A stretch of DNA of 64,000 nucleotides. Origin: Enterocloster asparagiformis (GTDB lineage: Bacteria; Bacillota; Clostridia; Lachnospirales; Lachnospiraceae). The stretch covers positions 186,001 to 250,000 of the forward strand of contig JAGZSY010000004.1 of assembly GCA_018380885.1 (NCBI GenBank). The letters run 5' to 3'. The notes below the pieces were generated by a model. That model was not told the DNA's origin. It saw only the letters and a program-made list of their open reading frames with translations, and ran no database searches. This document shows positions 43,645 through 51,787 of the stretch, piece after piece. The position numbers and the translations under genes were made by a program. The first letter of the stretch is position 1, and every line of letters starts with the position of its first letter.

Positions 43645-43850
43645 CCGCCATCGTCGGACACAAGAGTTGCGGCATATCCCCGCCATCGCCGGACGCAAGA
43701 GCCGCGGCATATCCCTGCCATCGTCGAACGCAAGAGCCGCGGCATATCCCGCCATTGCCGGACGCAAGAGCCGCGGCAATCCCCGCCATCGCCGGGCGCA
43801 AGAGCCGCGGTATATCCCGCCATCGCCGGACGTAAGAGCCGCAGCGTGCC
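43645..43850. repeat. 34-35 bp tandem repeat, six copies
   Basis: The unit is GCCATCGCCGGACGCAAGAG followed by CCGCGGCATATCCC. The GCCAT positions are 43648, 43682, 43717, 43751, 43785 and 43819, so periods are 34, 35, 34, 34, 34. Copies differ at a few bases; the outer two are most worn. Each unit has the palindrome GCCGCGGC. There are no unique spacers, and the period is not a multiple of three, so it is neither CRISPR nor a coding repeat. The AT-rich 43530-43640 beside it holds no recognised gene. Confidence 0.9.
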
Positions 43851-43883
43851 CCCGTCTCCCGCAAAGCGATTTTCAAACACACG

Positions 43884-44468
43884 CTACGGCAGGAAGCTGC
43901 TGAGAAACCCCGGCAGCACCTGGCCGCTGTAGTGGCCCAGGGAGTACTCGCCGCCGCACAGGCACCAGTCGTACATCAGGGCCCGCTCGCAGAGGGCGTA
44001 GCGTTTGACCATCTCGCTGACGCTGAGCGCGGTGCTCAGCTGGCCGTCCTCCTGGCCGTCGGAAATAATTTTGCGCAGCAGCTTGTAGTAGATCCGGTCG
44101 CGGTCCAGCAGGTGCTTTTCGCCGTTGGTGGTCAGCTGGGTGGAGAGCAGGCGCGTCAGCAGTTCGATGGAGATGCTGTTCTCGATCATGCCGAACAGCT
44201 CCCGGTTGAGGAACAGCAGCTTCTCCATTGCGGGCATATCCGGCCTCAGCTCCGGGATCAGCTCCTCGTACTTTTCATCGAACAGGGTGCTGAGGGTGGA
44301 GAGCAGCGCGTCCTTTCCGTCAAAGTAATGGTAAAAGGACCCCTTCGAGGTCTTGGAGACCTCGATGATCTCCTCCACGGTGGTGTCCTCATAGCCCTGC
44401 TCGTAAAACAGCTTCCAGGCGGCGTTTACAATTCTTCCTCTGGTGTTGCGCGTCTTTTTCTTCGCCAC
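43884..44468 (-). CDS. TetR-family transcriptional regulator
   Basis: A 194-residue regulator. The N-terminal HTH is clear: RGRIVNAAWKLFYEQGYEDT then VEEIIEVSKTSKGSFYHYFDGKDALL is represented by its core SKGSFYHYF. The C-terminal part is a helical ligand domain without recognised family. The start is GTG, with AGGAGG 9 bp upstream. It follows the CapA-like gene on the same strand with 57 bp between, so it could be co-transcribed, or act alone. Its 3' end faces the tandem repeat. Confidence 0.9.
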   Translation of the reverse strand: MAKKKTRNTRGRIVNAAWKLFYEQGYEDTTVEEIIEVSKTSKGSFYHYFDGKDALLSTLSTLFDEKYEELIPELRPDMPAMEKLLFLNRELFGMIENSISIELLTRLLSTQLTTNGEKHLLDRDRIYYKLLRKIISDGQEDGQLSTALSVSEMVKRYALCERALMYDWCLCGGEYSLGHYSGQVLPGFLSSFLP

Positions 44469-44525
44469 GTCTCCCGTCCTCCTTTTTGTGATGCTCCATC
44501 CCCGCGTCCCGCCGCCTCCGGCCGG

Positions 44526-45467
44526 TCACTCCCCGTCCGGTACGGCTTTTGCCTTCCGGATCGTGGCCGGAATCTCTTTCACGCCCTTCAGCCCGTTGCG
44601 GTCCAGCGTGATCTGTAAAATCATGGTTTCATCCGTCCCCGGGGGAATCTGTTTGTCAAAGATAAAATTCCCCAGGCTGTAGTATATATACCGGCCCTGA
44701 TAGATTTCCGGCTTCTGCAGCACGTGGGGGTGGGCGCCCACCACGAAATCAGCTCCCGAGTCAATGGCCTTTTTGGCAATCAATTCCTGGGTATCGCTCT
44801 TGTAGCGCTGATATTCCACGCCCCAGTGGAAATATACGATAAGAAAATCGCAGTCCACGGAAGCGATGTCCTCCTCAAGCCCTGAGAAATCCAAGGTGCC
44901 GATGTACTGGACCGTGGGCTGGTCCTCGTTGAAAAAATACCCCTCAGGCGGAAGGGCGCTGTAGGCAAGGAGCCCCACCCGAATCCCGTTCTTCTCGAAT
45001 ATGTACGGCTTTTTTGCGGAGGCATTCTCCGAAGCCCCCACATATGCCAGGCCGTTTTCCTCCAGATGCGCCATGGTGTCGTGCAGGCCGGGGCTGGTAT
45101 AGTCCATGGAGTGGTTGTTGGCCAGATTCAGGCAGTCGAATCCGGCCCGTTTTAAGGCAGAGGCGTTTTGGGCATCTGCCTTAAACAGGAAGCGCTTTGC
45201 CTTGTTGGCGGCGCTCCCCCGGTCGGTAATGGGGCATTCCAGGTTGCCGATGGTCAGGTCGTCCTGGAGAAATATGCTGCTTACATCCTCGTAGGGATAG
45301 TCATACCCATATTCTTCCAGATAAGTTTGAACGCCCCTGGAGAGCATGATATCCCCCACAAAGGAAATGGTAATCTCATCCGGTTTGGACTTAAACCGGA
45401 AAAGGGCTCCCAGCACAATGATCAACGCAACGGCCGGCAGGAGGCGCAGATACCGGCGCTTTAGCAT
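44526..45467 (-). CDS. CapA-like metallophosphatase-fold protein
   Basis: A 313-residue membrane-anchored protein: one N-terminal helix (LLPAVALIIVLGALF) and an outside domain with FVGDIMLSRGVQ, LANNHSMDYTS, GAHPHVLQKPE and YSLGNFIFD. These are landmarks of the PGA_cap/CapA group, related to poly-gamma-glutamate synthesis proteins with a calcineurin-like fold. There is no capBC here, so it is probably not for poly-gamma-glutamate; many such proteins work in cell-surface polymer handling. Its start overlaps the lipoprotein gene by 7 bp. Confidence 0.85.
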   Translation of the reverse strand: MLKRRYLRLLPAVALIIVLGALFRFKSKPDEITISFVGDIMLSRGVQTYLEEYGYDYPYEDVSSIFLQDDLTIGNLECPITDRGSAANKAKRFLFKADAQNASALKRAGFDCLNLANNHSMDYTSPGLHDTMAHLEENGLAYVGASENASAKKPYIFEKNGIRVGLLAYSALPPEGYFFNEDQPTVQYIGTLDFSGLEEDIASVDCDFLIVYFHWGVEYQRYKSDTQELIAKKAIDSGADFVVGAHPHVLQKPEIYQGRYIYYSLGNFIFDKQIPPGTDETMILQITLDRNGLKGVKEIPATIRKAKAVPDGE

Positions 45468-47743
45468 CCTGAGGAGTAGGGCTCGGCCGGCACCGGCACT
45501 TCTCCGGCTCCCGCCTCGTCCATGTACGATCCGGTGAACTGCGGTCTTTGAGGCGGATTCTGCTCAATCATTTCCTGCCATGTCTCGTCCGTCAGGCGCT
45601 TGTCGGATGTAAACTCATAGTAGTCGAATACGGCGCCTCTTGTCAGATAAATTTTGCCATTCTGCGGTACGGCCACATAGATCTCGGCAGCTCTGCCCAC
45701 GCCGGCCTCAAGATAATTGCCGCTGCTGGTGTGAACATCGGCAATCACAGCCATATTTTTATCCGTATCCGATTCCACCAGATACCAGCTGCCCGCCTCG
45801 GCGATGGAGCTGCTCAGGTATTCCAACGTGCCGCCGTAGGTCAGCAGGGAATAATGCTCCTCCGCGCTTAAATCCTCCCCGTTTAATTCCTTTTGAGCGC
45901 ATTTTTTCAGGAAACCCAGCATATCCTCAAAATCCTTCATCTTATACATCATGCTGTCGCTCAACAGTTCCCGCTGGGACAGGCTTTCCCTGGTGACCGT
46001 TGTCAGCCACAGCAGCCTGTTGAAGAATTCCGGGTTGGGCTCCACGTATCCCAGGATTTCCGGCGGCTCATCCCCGCCGCACTCCGTTCCGGACTGTTTC
46101 CCGTACAGGATGGTGTCGTGGCGTATTTCCGCCCAGCTTCCCAGAGCCGTGGAAAGCGATTTGTCCTCCCACGCCGTGTTCTGCATGAAGGTAGGGTAGG
46201 TTTTGTCCACCCGGCCTGTCAGGCTCTTCAGACAGTACAGCCAGCCGTTGTACAGATTGTTTGTCTGCTGCGGTATGGTCTGGGAGTCAAATTTAATTCG
46301 CAGCTTGTCAAAGTTCTCCTGATACCCGCTCCACTGCTGCCTGGGCTGGAAAAATTCTTCCAGAACCTCCTCAGCCCGCGGGGATCCGAACACGGCGAAT
46401 ACGTCCAGACCGCTGGGGAAGGGCCTTTCATAAGGTTCCGTAAGCATTTGCAGAATCTCGGAATCCGGGATATAGCGCTGTCCCATAAAGCGCATCTGGG
46501 GCTGGGTAACGGCGCCGGCTATTTTCGATACAATTTGGGCGTCCTTCATCTGCGATATTTCCTGATAAAACGCCTCCAGCTTATCCGGCAGCTCATTCAT
46601 GTCGGGCGTGTCGGAATATACCTTGCTCACCACCTGGGCGACCTCATAGGGGGTTATATCGTCGGATTCGCCCACAAAAAAGCTGGTGGTGCTGTACAAA
46701 TTCTCCCAGAGCCTGATTCCCTCGTCCTCAGGCGCCCGGCAGAGGGAGATGGCCGTGATGATCGCCCTCATGGTGGAGTCATCGTCAGGCATATCGTTCT
46801 CATCGTAAAAGGGGATCGGAACCAGGCCGTACCAGCTCATGGCGCGGAAAAATTTCCCCAGCTCCTCGCTTCTGGTGTAGTGGCCTCTCACCGTGAAAAG
46901 GGAATAATCGAGTTCGAACCCAAACAGAGGCGATTCGTGGAGGCCGGACGCGTCCAGGACCAGATCATATTCCTGGCGCGCCAGGTCCGCCGTTTCAGAC
47001 GGCAGGTCCCCGGGCAGCTCCTGGTCTAAAGCCAGGTTCGCCACGCTGAAATACCCCAGCATTTTCAGAATATTGCCTTTAACCGCCTCGTTCTGCACCG
47101 CCTTGTACGACGCGGCCAGCTGGCTGATCATGCTGTTGTTGAGCTGGATCATGTCGTCGTATAAAAAGTCGGTTTCCAGATTCCGCAGGGAATAGTCGTA
47201 GAAAATGTGGTAGAGCTGCAGCACGGAATCCGTGGTTACAAATCCGGGGATCTTCTTGTACGTGTTGTCTTCATATATATAGAATAGCTGCTCCGAGTCC
47301 GTGGGCGTCACCACAAAGCCGTTTTTGGCGATTAAATTCCGCTGTGCCTGGGTCAGGTTGGAAAACTGGTCCAGATTCTCGATGTTGGACAGGTCGGCAT
47401 TCAGCGTGTACTGGGGCGCGTTGGCATTGATGGACAGAGGCGTGTACGCGTCGGCGCTTACCGTAAAGCCCGGCTTGAAATCCAGGTTCATCTTCGTGGT
47501 ATTGCCCTCATTGGCCACGCCGCCGGGAAGGCTGCCGTCCGCCGCTTCAGTGCCCGCCGTTTCGCCGCCTGAGTCGGTCTCCCCGCTCTGTACGGCGGTA
47601 CTGCCGGCCTTGGTTGCCCAGGCTTCCTCCGCCTCCGTCTGCTCTTCCTGGGCGGTCCGCCCGCCTGCGCTGCAGCCTGCCGCTGATAATGTGGACCCAA
47701 GAATTGCCAGTGACAGCGCGGACGCCAAAAATTTCTTTCTCAA
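45461..47743 (-). CDS. DUF3160 lipoprotein
   Basis: A 760-residue exported lipoprotein. Signal peptide with lipobox SAAGCSAG (Cys24), then a Ser/Thr/Glu/Ala-rich linker to about residue 85. The large body has the features of DUF3160: FVVTPTDSEQLFYIYEDN, GFVTTDSVLQLYHIFYDYSL and KNMAVIADVHTSSGNYLEAG. No reaction is known for the family. It is placed between a DxDGD-repeat protein and a CapA-like protein, with starts and stops overlapping by 4 and 7 bp, so the three are very likely translated together and work at the cell surface. Confidence 0.85.
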   Translation of the reverse strand: MRKKFLASALSLAILGSTLSAAGCSAGGRTAQEEQTEAEEAWATKAGSTAVQSGETDSGGETAGTEAADGSLPGGVANEGNTTKMNLDFKPGFTVSADAYTPLSINANAPQYTLNADLSNIENLDQFSNLTQAQRNLIAKNGFVVTPTDSEQLFYIYEDNTYKKIPGFVTTDSVLQLYHIFYDYSLRNLETDFLYDDMIQLNNSMISQLAASYKAVQNEAVKGNILKMLGYFSVANLALDQELPGDLPSETADLARQEYDLVLDASGLHESPLFGFELDYSLFTVRGHYTRSEELGKFFRAMSWYGLVPIPFYDENDMPDDDSTMRAIITAISLCRAPEDEGIRLWENLYSTTSFFVGESDDITPYEVAQVVSKVYSDTPDMNELPDKLEAFYQEISQMKDAQIVSKIAGAVTQPQMRFMGQRYIPDSEILQMLTEPYERPFPSGLDVFAVFGSPRAEEVLEEFFQPRQQWSGYQENFDKLRIKFDSQTIPQQTNNLYNGWLYCLKSLTGRVDKTYPTFMQNTAWEDKSLSTALGSWAEIRHDTILYGKQSGTECGGDEPPEILGYVEPNPEFFNRLLWLTTVTRESLSQRELLSDSMMYKMKDFEDMLGFLKKCAQKELNGEDLSAEEHYSLLTYGGTLEYLSSSIAEAGSWYLVESDTDKNMAVIADVHTSSGNYLEAGVGRAAEIYVAVPQNGKIYLTRGAVFDYYEFTSDKRLTDETWQEMIEQNPPQRPQFTGSYMDEAGAGEVPVPAEPYSSGC

Positions 47744-48498
47744 TCTACATTCCCTCCTTGCTGTGCGGTTGTCAGCTTGTCGCCGTCCAGCCGCAGATTA
47801 TACGGTGTGTTTCCGATATTTACCAGTATACCATCCTGGCGGGTATTTGTGTTGTTTAAAAATAAAACTTCGCTTTGGATTTCATCTGAAACCGCTCTGA
47901 TTTCAAAGCCGAATCCCTTCCAATCGTACAGCGCAAGCAGTTTATTGCCGTTCTGCTCCGACTCGATGGATACGATCTCGTCTATGCCGTCCCCGTCCAG
48001 ATCAAACAGCAGGTAATCGTCAAAGGGGCGGGCCAGCCTGGACCCCAGCCAGACCGACTCCAGCTCCCCGTCCTTTAAGTCGTAAAAAAACGGACGTTTG
48101 GATAAAACCGGGTGAAATTTAGCAGTCTTATAGACGCACACGCCGATTTCCGCCAGGCCGTCTCCGTTGATATCTCCCGCCATCACCTTCAGGGGCTTGA
48201 TGGAGGACAGGTCGAACACGGCATCCGGCTCCCCCTGCAGAACCGGCCGGTTCCGCCGGATTTGATACCGGGAGTATACTGCCAGCGTATCGCCGTAGGC
48301 TTCGCCCGTGTCCAGGGCCAGGTCCTGGCGGGCGGCGGTGATGACCAGCAGCTCATCTTCCGAATCCCCGTCAACGTCGCCGATGAACCAGGAGACGATG
48401 TTGGGCTGGGGGCGGCGGCTGTAGAACAAAACGGCGACGACCGCGGCTGCGGCCAGCAGCAATACTGCGAAATAAAAGGTTTTTTTTCTGGTTTTCAA
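47740..48498 (-). CDS. Membrane-anchored DxDGD-repeat (FG-GAP-like) protein
   Basis: A 252-residue protein with one N-terminal helix (FYFAVLLLAAAAVVAVLFY) and an outside domain with three calcium-loop-like motifs: GDVDGDSEDELLV, GDINGDGLAEIGV and FDLDGDGIDEIVS. These recall FG-GAP/VCBS beta-propeller blades, though only a few are present. Start is TTG with AAGGAAGAG upstream. It is the first gene of the four-gene minus-strand operon and follows a good promoter. Function unknown; calcium-dependent binding at the surface is a reasonable guess. Confidence 0.75.
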   Translation of the reverse strand: MKTRKKTFYFAVLLLAAAAVVAVLFYSRRPQPNIVSWFIGDVDGDSEDELLVITAARQDLALDTGEAYGDTLAVYSRYQIRRNRPVLQGEPDAVFDLSSIKPLKVMAGDINGDGLAEIGVCVYKTAKFHPVLSKRPFFYDLKDGELESVWLGSRLARPFDDYLLFDLDGDGIDEIVSIESEQNGNKLLALYDWKGFGFEIRAVSDEIQSEVLFLNNTNTRQDGILVNIGNTPYNLRLDGDKLTTAQQGGNVD

Positions 48499-48534
48499 TT
48501 TGTGCTCTTCCTTTGCCGGGTGTTTTTATAGAAT

Positions 48535-48563
48535 ATTATAAACTACATGGGGGATAACCACAA
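48535..48563 (-). promoter_or_regulatory. Sigma-A promoter of the CapA/DUF3160 operon
   Basis: On the minus strand: TTGTGG, 17-bp spacer, TATAAT, about 37 bp before the first start codon. This makes the operon independent of the ABC-kinase block just upstream. Confidence 0.75.
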
Positions 48564-48596
48564 GACTAAAGGCGGGAGGAACGTTCTTTGCGTTTT

Positions 48597-49583
48597 CTAC
48601 TGTTGCGCTGACCGGCGCGGATGCTGGAAATGCCAGATTCTGATGGCAAACAGCAGGATGCAGCCTTCAATCACGTAGTGAACGAATTGACCCCATCCGG
48701 CCAGTTGGATGCCATTCTCGATGGTGACCAGGGTAAAGGTGCCTAACAGCAGCCACAGAGATGCCATTAGTCCCTTTGACTGATACAGGCTGCAAGAATA
48801 GATTCCACCGAAATAGATGGCCAGAATGCCGGTGACCTCCGCCTCCACCGCCACCGATGGGGTGGCGAACCCCTTTTTAGAGATCAGCACAAATGCCTGC
48901 AGCGCGTAGAAGAGGCTGGCCAAAATGTAGGTGGAAGCCTTGATTTTCCTGGGACTGATCTTACAGTTTGACAGCACTTGTTCATTTTCAGCCAGAGCTT
49001 TGATATAGCAGCCGTAGTAGGTATAGTGGAGAAGGAGGGTGGTCACGATAAAGCAGAACAGGACAATCCACAAATCAAAATTGATATTATTCAGGATCTT
49101 GCGGTTCATCAGATCCTGAAAAGAACGCGGGATCAGGGTGAAAATATGGTTTTTTGAAATAATGTAGGACATGCCTTTGAAAATGATCTGTGTCCCCAGG
49201 GTTGCGATGTAAGGCTCGATATCCAGGTAGGCTACAGCGATACCATTCAGGCAGCCGCAGACCAGCCCCAAGCCAAGGCCCGCCAGCATGGAGAGCCAGG
49301 GATTGACGCCGGACTGGAGAAAAATACTGGTGACGGAGGCCACAATAGAGACCTGATAGCCGATGGAAAAATCAATCCCGCCCCCTCCCATAACCAAGCT
49401 GAGTCCGAAGGCCATGATAAAAATGTGAGAATTGTCGGTCAGAATGTTTTTGAAGTTGGGCACTGTCAAAAACAGCGGAGAAAATCTGGAAAATATGAGG
49501 ATCGATACTATTAGAATCAGAGGGAGAAAATATCTCTGTCTGAACCAGGTATGCAGGGGATGGTTTGAGCGGATTGTATTCAT
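48597..49583 (-). CDS. RbsC-like ABC permease, without binding protein
   Basis: A 328-residue membrane protein with about nine hydrophobic segments. GLSLVMGGGGIDFSIGYQVS matches the sugar (ribose-type) permease motif GGIDLSVG, and LDIEPYIATLGTQIIFKGMS the next conserved block (usual FIVTLGTMTIFRGL). The later ATPase contact (ALAENEQVLSNCKISPRKIK, usual A-x-G-N-N-x-x-A-A-x-x-S-G) is changed. No binding-protein gene is near. It lies 19 bp behind a degenerate RbsA-like ATPase, which is linked to a kinase without sensor. I infer it may serve as sensor rather than as importer. Confidence 0.8.
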   Translation of the reverse strand: MNTIRSNHPLHTWFRQRYFLPLILIVSILIFSRFSPLFLTVPNFKNILTDNSHIFIMAFGLSLVMGGGGIDFSIGYQVSIVASVTSIFLQSGVNPWLSMLAGLGLGLVCGCLNGIAVAYLDIEPYIATLGTQIIFKGMSYIISKNHIFTLIPRSFQDLMNRKILNNINFDLWIVLFCFIVTTLLLHYTYYGCYIKALAENEQVLSNCKISPRKIKASTYILASLFYALQAFVLISKKGFATPSVAVEAEVTGILAIYFGGIYSCSLYQSKGLMASLWLLLGTFTLVTIENGIQLAGWGQFVHYVIEGCILLFAIRIWHFQHPRRSAQQ

Positions 49584-49602
49584 TTCTTGTAGCCTCCGAT
49601 TG

Positions 49603-51000
49603 TTAATTCAGCAAAAGCTGTCTGGCATCGATATAATTGCTTTCACACAGTTGGTGGTCCCGAACGACCATATATTGGTCGGCAAAGTCTGTTAGCTTTT
49701 CCATATTGGACAACAGCACGCAGACAGCCGCCCCGCTGCTTCGTGACAGGGCGGCCAGTTCCCCGGTGATGATTTGATAGGCCATATGGTCCACAAACAT
49801 TGCCGGATCGCGGCATACGATTATCGAAGGAGATAACAGACGCAGGCGGAACAGAATCAGCCGAATCCGGTCGGTCCGGTCGGCATCCTTCAAGCTGGAT
49901 AAACCGATCAGACGGCTGTCGTGGCTCCACTGTACAAATTCGTCTGAGATTACTCTCCGGACATTGTGCGGCAGCACGCCGCAGCGGGCTAGCTTGGGAA
50001 ACAGCGGCAGGCAGATGTTTTGGAGTGCGGAGAGGTGGCTGATCAGTTGGTCAGAGGTCTGAAAATTGGTCAATATAAGATCCCTTCCCAGTTTGCGGCC
50101 CAGCGCTGCGAAATACTGTTCCAGACGGGTATCCACAGATTCGTCCGGGCAGCAGATTGCGGTGACGGAGCCGCGGCTCAGGCGGAGAGTGACCGTTTTG
50201 CTGCCGCCGAGATCGATTCCCTCAAATTCAAAAGGAGGGCGGTCTGAGGCCGCCATAACCAGTTTTCCGGTGGGCTGATTTTTCTTTAACGAGTTGACAA
50301 ATCGATTGATCAGCCAGTTGGAATCGGATACGTTTTCCACTGTCTTAAAAATACGGCCGTCCGCCATAAAAGCAATCCGTTCGCATCCGGAGACAAAGGA
50401 GGTGGTGTGACTGGCAAACAGGAACGATCCCCCCGACTTTTGAACCTTTTGAACCGTCGCCATCAGGCAGGCGTACTCCGGGTAACTGAAGGTGAAAGAT
50501 ACATCGTCGATCAGCAGGATGGAGGCGCCTAAAAGTCGGGCTTTAATGATTTTGAGGATCAGCTGCTGCATATTTGTAAGGCTGTCCGGAAAGGCGTTGG
50601 GATCCAGATCCAGGTCAAACCTCTGAAACAATTCCCGCAGCTCCATGGCCATCAGCCGGCGCCGGGGCCGCAGATGAAAACAGGAGTGTGATTTCAGAAT
50701 CAGACAGTTTTCCAGGATGGTCAGACGATTGATCAGGGGAAGCTGGGTAGAGAGCCGGAGTATGTTCGGGCGGACTGTGTCACCGTGGGGAATGTAAGGC
50801 TCGCCGTTCCAGTACAGGCTGCCGGAGGCTATAGGCAGTTCGCCGGTCAGACACTGGAACAGGGCGGTTTTCCCGGAATGGTGCAGTCCCCATATACCCA
50901 GGGCCTCGCCCTTATAGAGCGTCAGGCTCAGATGATTTAGGAGCTGGCCATTGTCTTGACTGGAACAGAGCTCATGGATGTGCAGTGCGATATCAGGCAT
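49603..51000 (-). CDS. Degenerate RbsA-like double ABC ATPase
   Basis: About 465 residues with two ATPase-like halves. The first half keeps Walker A (GLHHSGKTALF) and the H-loop (FASHTT) but has LTNMQ in place of the LSGGQ-type signature and LLIDDVS for Walker B, so the catalytic Glu is Asp. In the second half the Walker A region reads CCPDESVDTRLEQ, with no GK[ST], and Walker B is replaced by CRDPAMFVDH. It can probably bind but hardly hydrolyse ATP. The ATG at 51000 (GGAGGA upstream) overlaps the kinase stop by 8 bp; 24 upstream codons are rejected. RbsA proteins normally drive sugar import. Confidence 0.78.
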   Translation of the reverse strand: MPDIALHIHELCSSQDNGQLLNHLSLTLYKGEALGIWGLHHSGKTALFQCLTGELPIASGSLYWNGEPYIPHGDTVRPNILRLSTQLPLINRLTILENCLILKSHSCFHLRPRRRLMAMELRELFQRFDLDLDPNAFPDSLTNMQQLILKIIKARLLGASILLIDDVSFTFSYPEYACLMATVQKVQKSGGSFLFASHTTSFVSGCERIAFMADGRIFKTVENVSDSNWLINRFVNSLKKNQPTGKLVMAASDRPPFEFEGIDLGGSKTVTLRLSRGSVTAICCPDESVDTRLEQYFAALGRKLGRDLILTNFQTSDQLISHLSALQNICLPLFPKLARCGVLPHNVRRVISDEFVQWSHDSRLIGLSSLKDADRTDRIRLILFRLRLLSPSIIVCRDPAMFVDHMAYQIITGELAALSRSSGAAVCVLLSNMEKLTDFADQYMVVRDHQLCESNYIDARQLLLN

Positions 51001-51787
51001 AGTATTCCTCCGAAGAGCGGATGGGGATGAACAGCTCCACATCCGTTCCGATGTCCTTACAGCTGTATACATTGATGCCGTATTGTTCTCCGAAGAACAG
51101 CTTCAGGCGCTTGTTGACGTTCTCCAGAGCAATTCCGGTGTGCGCGGTACCGACTTCGCCGGCCGGGGAGATATCTCCGCCATGAATCCGGCTGTTGATG
51201 GCCGTTAGCTGGTCGCCGTCCATTCCACAGCCGTTGTCGGAGATGGTGATCAGCATCTGCTCGCCTGTTTTTTCCAGCTTTATGGTGATGCGGGCGCCGA
51301 CGAGCACATCCTGGAGGCCGTGTACCACAGCATTTTCCATGATCGGCTGGAAGATCAGCTTGGGCAGACGGATTAACTGGAGATACTCCTCGCAGCCATT
51401 ATCCTGAATGTCTACTGTGAAGCGGTTGGGAAAACGAAAGTTCTGGATCACCATATAGTTTTCGATGTGCTTTAGTTCATCCTTCAGAGATACCACATCG
51501 TTCTTGCTGTTGATACTGTAGCGGAAAAAATTGGACAGGGCTTTGGCAATGGAGACGATGCGGTCGGACCCCTCTATGGCGGCCTGGCCGCGGATACACT
51601 CCAGGGCGTTGTAAAGAAAATGAGGATTGATCTGAGCTTGAAGTGCGGCCAGGCTGGTCTGTTTGAGCAATAGGGATTCCTCGTATTCCCTGCGGATTTC
51701 CTCGGCCCGTTCCAGGACTTCCCGATCAATCATGGCATTTAGTTTTTCTTCGCTGAGCAGATAGTATTTTTTCATAGGCGTATTCAC
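50993..51787 (-). CDS. Soluble LytS/YesM-type histidine kinase without sensor domain
   Basis: A 264-residue kinase. A short coiled-coil-like N-terminus (REVLERAEEIRREYEESLLL) leads to the His_kinase block AALQAQINPHFLYNALE (phospho-His) and the HATPase domain with MENAVVHGLQ and DNGCGMDGD. Typical YesM proteins are about 550-600 residues with two membrane helices and an outside sensor; all that is absent. The GTG start overlaps the TGA of the response regulator (GTGA); an ATG at 51775 is possible. Its own end overlaps the ATPase gene. It should phosphorylate the YesN-like protein, but must receive its signal from another protein. Confidence 0.88.
   Translation of the reverse strand: MNTPMKKYYLLSEEKLNAMIDREVLERAEEIRREYEESLLLKQTSLAALQAQINPHFLYNALECIRGQAAIEGSDRIVSIAKALSNFFRYSINSKNDVVSLKDELKHIENYMVIQNFRFPNRFTVDIQDNGCEEYLQLIRLPKLIFQPIMENAVVHGLQDVLVGARITIKLEKTGEQMLITISDNGCGMDGDQLTAINSRIHGGDISPAGEVGTAHTGIALENVNKRLKLFFGEQYGINVYSCKDIGTDVELFIPIRSSEEYYA

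Noticed and set aside
43645..43850. CRISPR array
   Set aside because: The whole unit is repeated with no unique spacers, and no cas gene is near.
43532..43932. Open frames of 60-120 codons on both strands across the tandem repeat
   Set aside because: The repeat has a 34-35 bp period, so it opens every frame by itself; the peptides are just shifted copies of one another, with no ribosome site.
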